Shown here one piece after another: positions 38,187 to 38,236 of a DNA stretch of 38,236 nt. Origin of the DNA: a virus. Under the pieces are notes generated by a model. It made no database searches. It worked only from the letters and a program-made list of their open reading frames with translations, and was not told where the DNA came from. The stretch covers positions 1 to 38,236 of the IMG/VR virus record IMGVR_UViG_3300037508_000364. One strand, written 5' to 3'. The stretch's first letter is position 1, and each line of letters starts with the position of its first letter. The position numbers were made by a program, and so were the translations under genes.

Positions 38187-38236
38187 ATTATTTGTTTTAA
38201 CGATTAAAAAAACGTGTGATTAAAACGCCAAGATTT
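38016..38236. repeat. Terminal redundancy, right copy
   Basis: Second copy of the 221-base end overlap. It holds the 5' part of the 97-aa gene at 37893-38186 and the 3' end of the holin frame. It differs from the left copy only at 38143. When the genome is treated as a circle, one copy should be removed. Confidence 0.95.

Noticed and set aside
1-38236. Lysogeny module (integrase, CI-like repressor, att site) or CRISPR array
   Set aside because: No recombinase motifs, no Cro/CI-type pair and no regularly spaced repeats were seen on either strand.
1-38236. Phage DNA polymerase, helicase or primase
   Set aside because: No polymerase A/B motifs and no Walker A/B helicase other than the terminase were found; replication probably relies on host enzymes recruited by the winged-helix protein.

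Overview
The window is a complete, AT-rich tailed-phage genome of siphovirus type, about 38.0 kb as a circle. The first 221 bases recur as the last 221 bases (38016-38236) with one mismatch, so the contig closes on itself. The host is most likely a member of the Bacteroidota. Leaders lack clear Shine-Dalgarno sites, promoter-like sites fit the Bacteroidota pattern TTG-N19-TAnnTTTG, and start/stop junctions are mostly TAATG or ATGA. I see no integrase, excisionase or CI-like repressor, so a lytic life style is inferred.

Late genes lie on the minus strand, read from 21.76 kb down to 1 and then, across the circle join, from 38.19 kb to 37.16 kb. The order is a tiny ribbon-helix-helix-like protein, a glycosyltransferase, HNH endonuclease, P27-type small terminase, two small proteins, large terminase, a small protein, HK97-type portal, prohead protease, major capsid protein, connector and head-closure proteins, tail terminator proteins, tail tube, tail chaperone with a -1 frameshift, tape measure, tail-tip protein, fibre proteins, holin, a small protein and an N-acetylmuramoyl-L-alanine amidase.

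Early/middle genes lie on the plus strand from 21.82 to 37.10 kb. They are an SSB, a membrane-anchored glucosaminidase-like enzyme, a sialyltransferase/DUF115-fold-like protein, two HNH endonucleases, a replication-type winged-helix protein, a PD-(D/E)XK nuclease, a RuvC-like resolvase, nucleotide enzymes (ThyX, dATP/dGTP diphosphohydrolase-like, dCTP deaminase), and many small unknowns, including five diverged copies of one ~75-aa family. Five intrinsic terminators divide this arm.

The most interesting parts are non-coding: (1) a 33-bp near-palindrome at 21777-21809 that reads as a good promoter in both directions, with both promoters on the same DNA; (2) a ~95-nt RNA at 25374-25467 with three hairpins, a possible 7-bp loop-loop contact and its own promoter and terminator; (3) a tRNA-like element at 32036-32130 with acceptor stem, D arm and T arm but no anticodon arm, inside a 359-nt gap; (4) an A AAA AAC frameshift site in the tail chaperone gene. 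In addition, neighbouring fibre genes share domains and carry Sec-type signal sequences, which is unusual for virion proteins.
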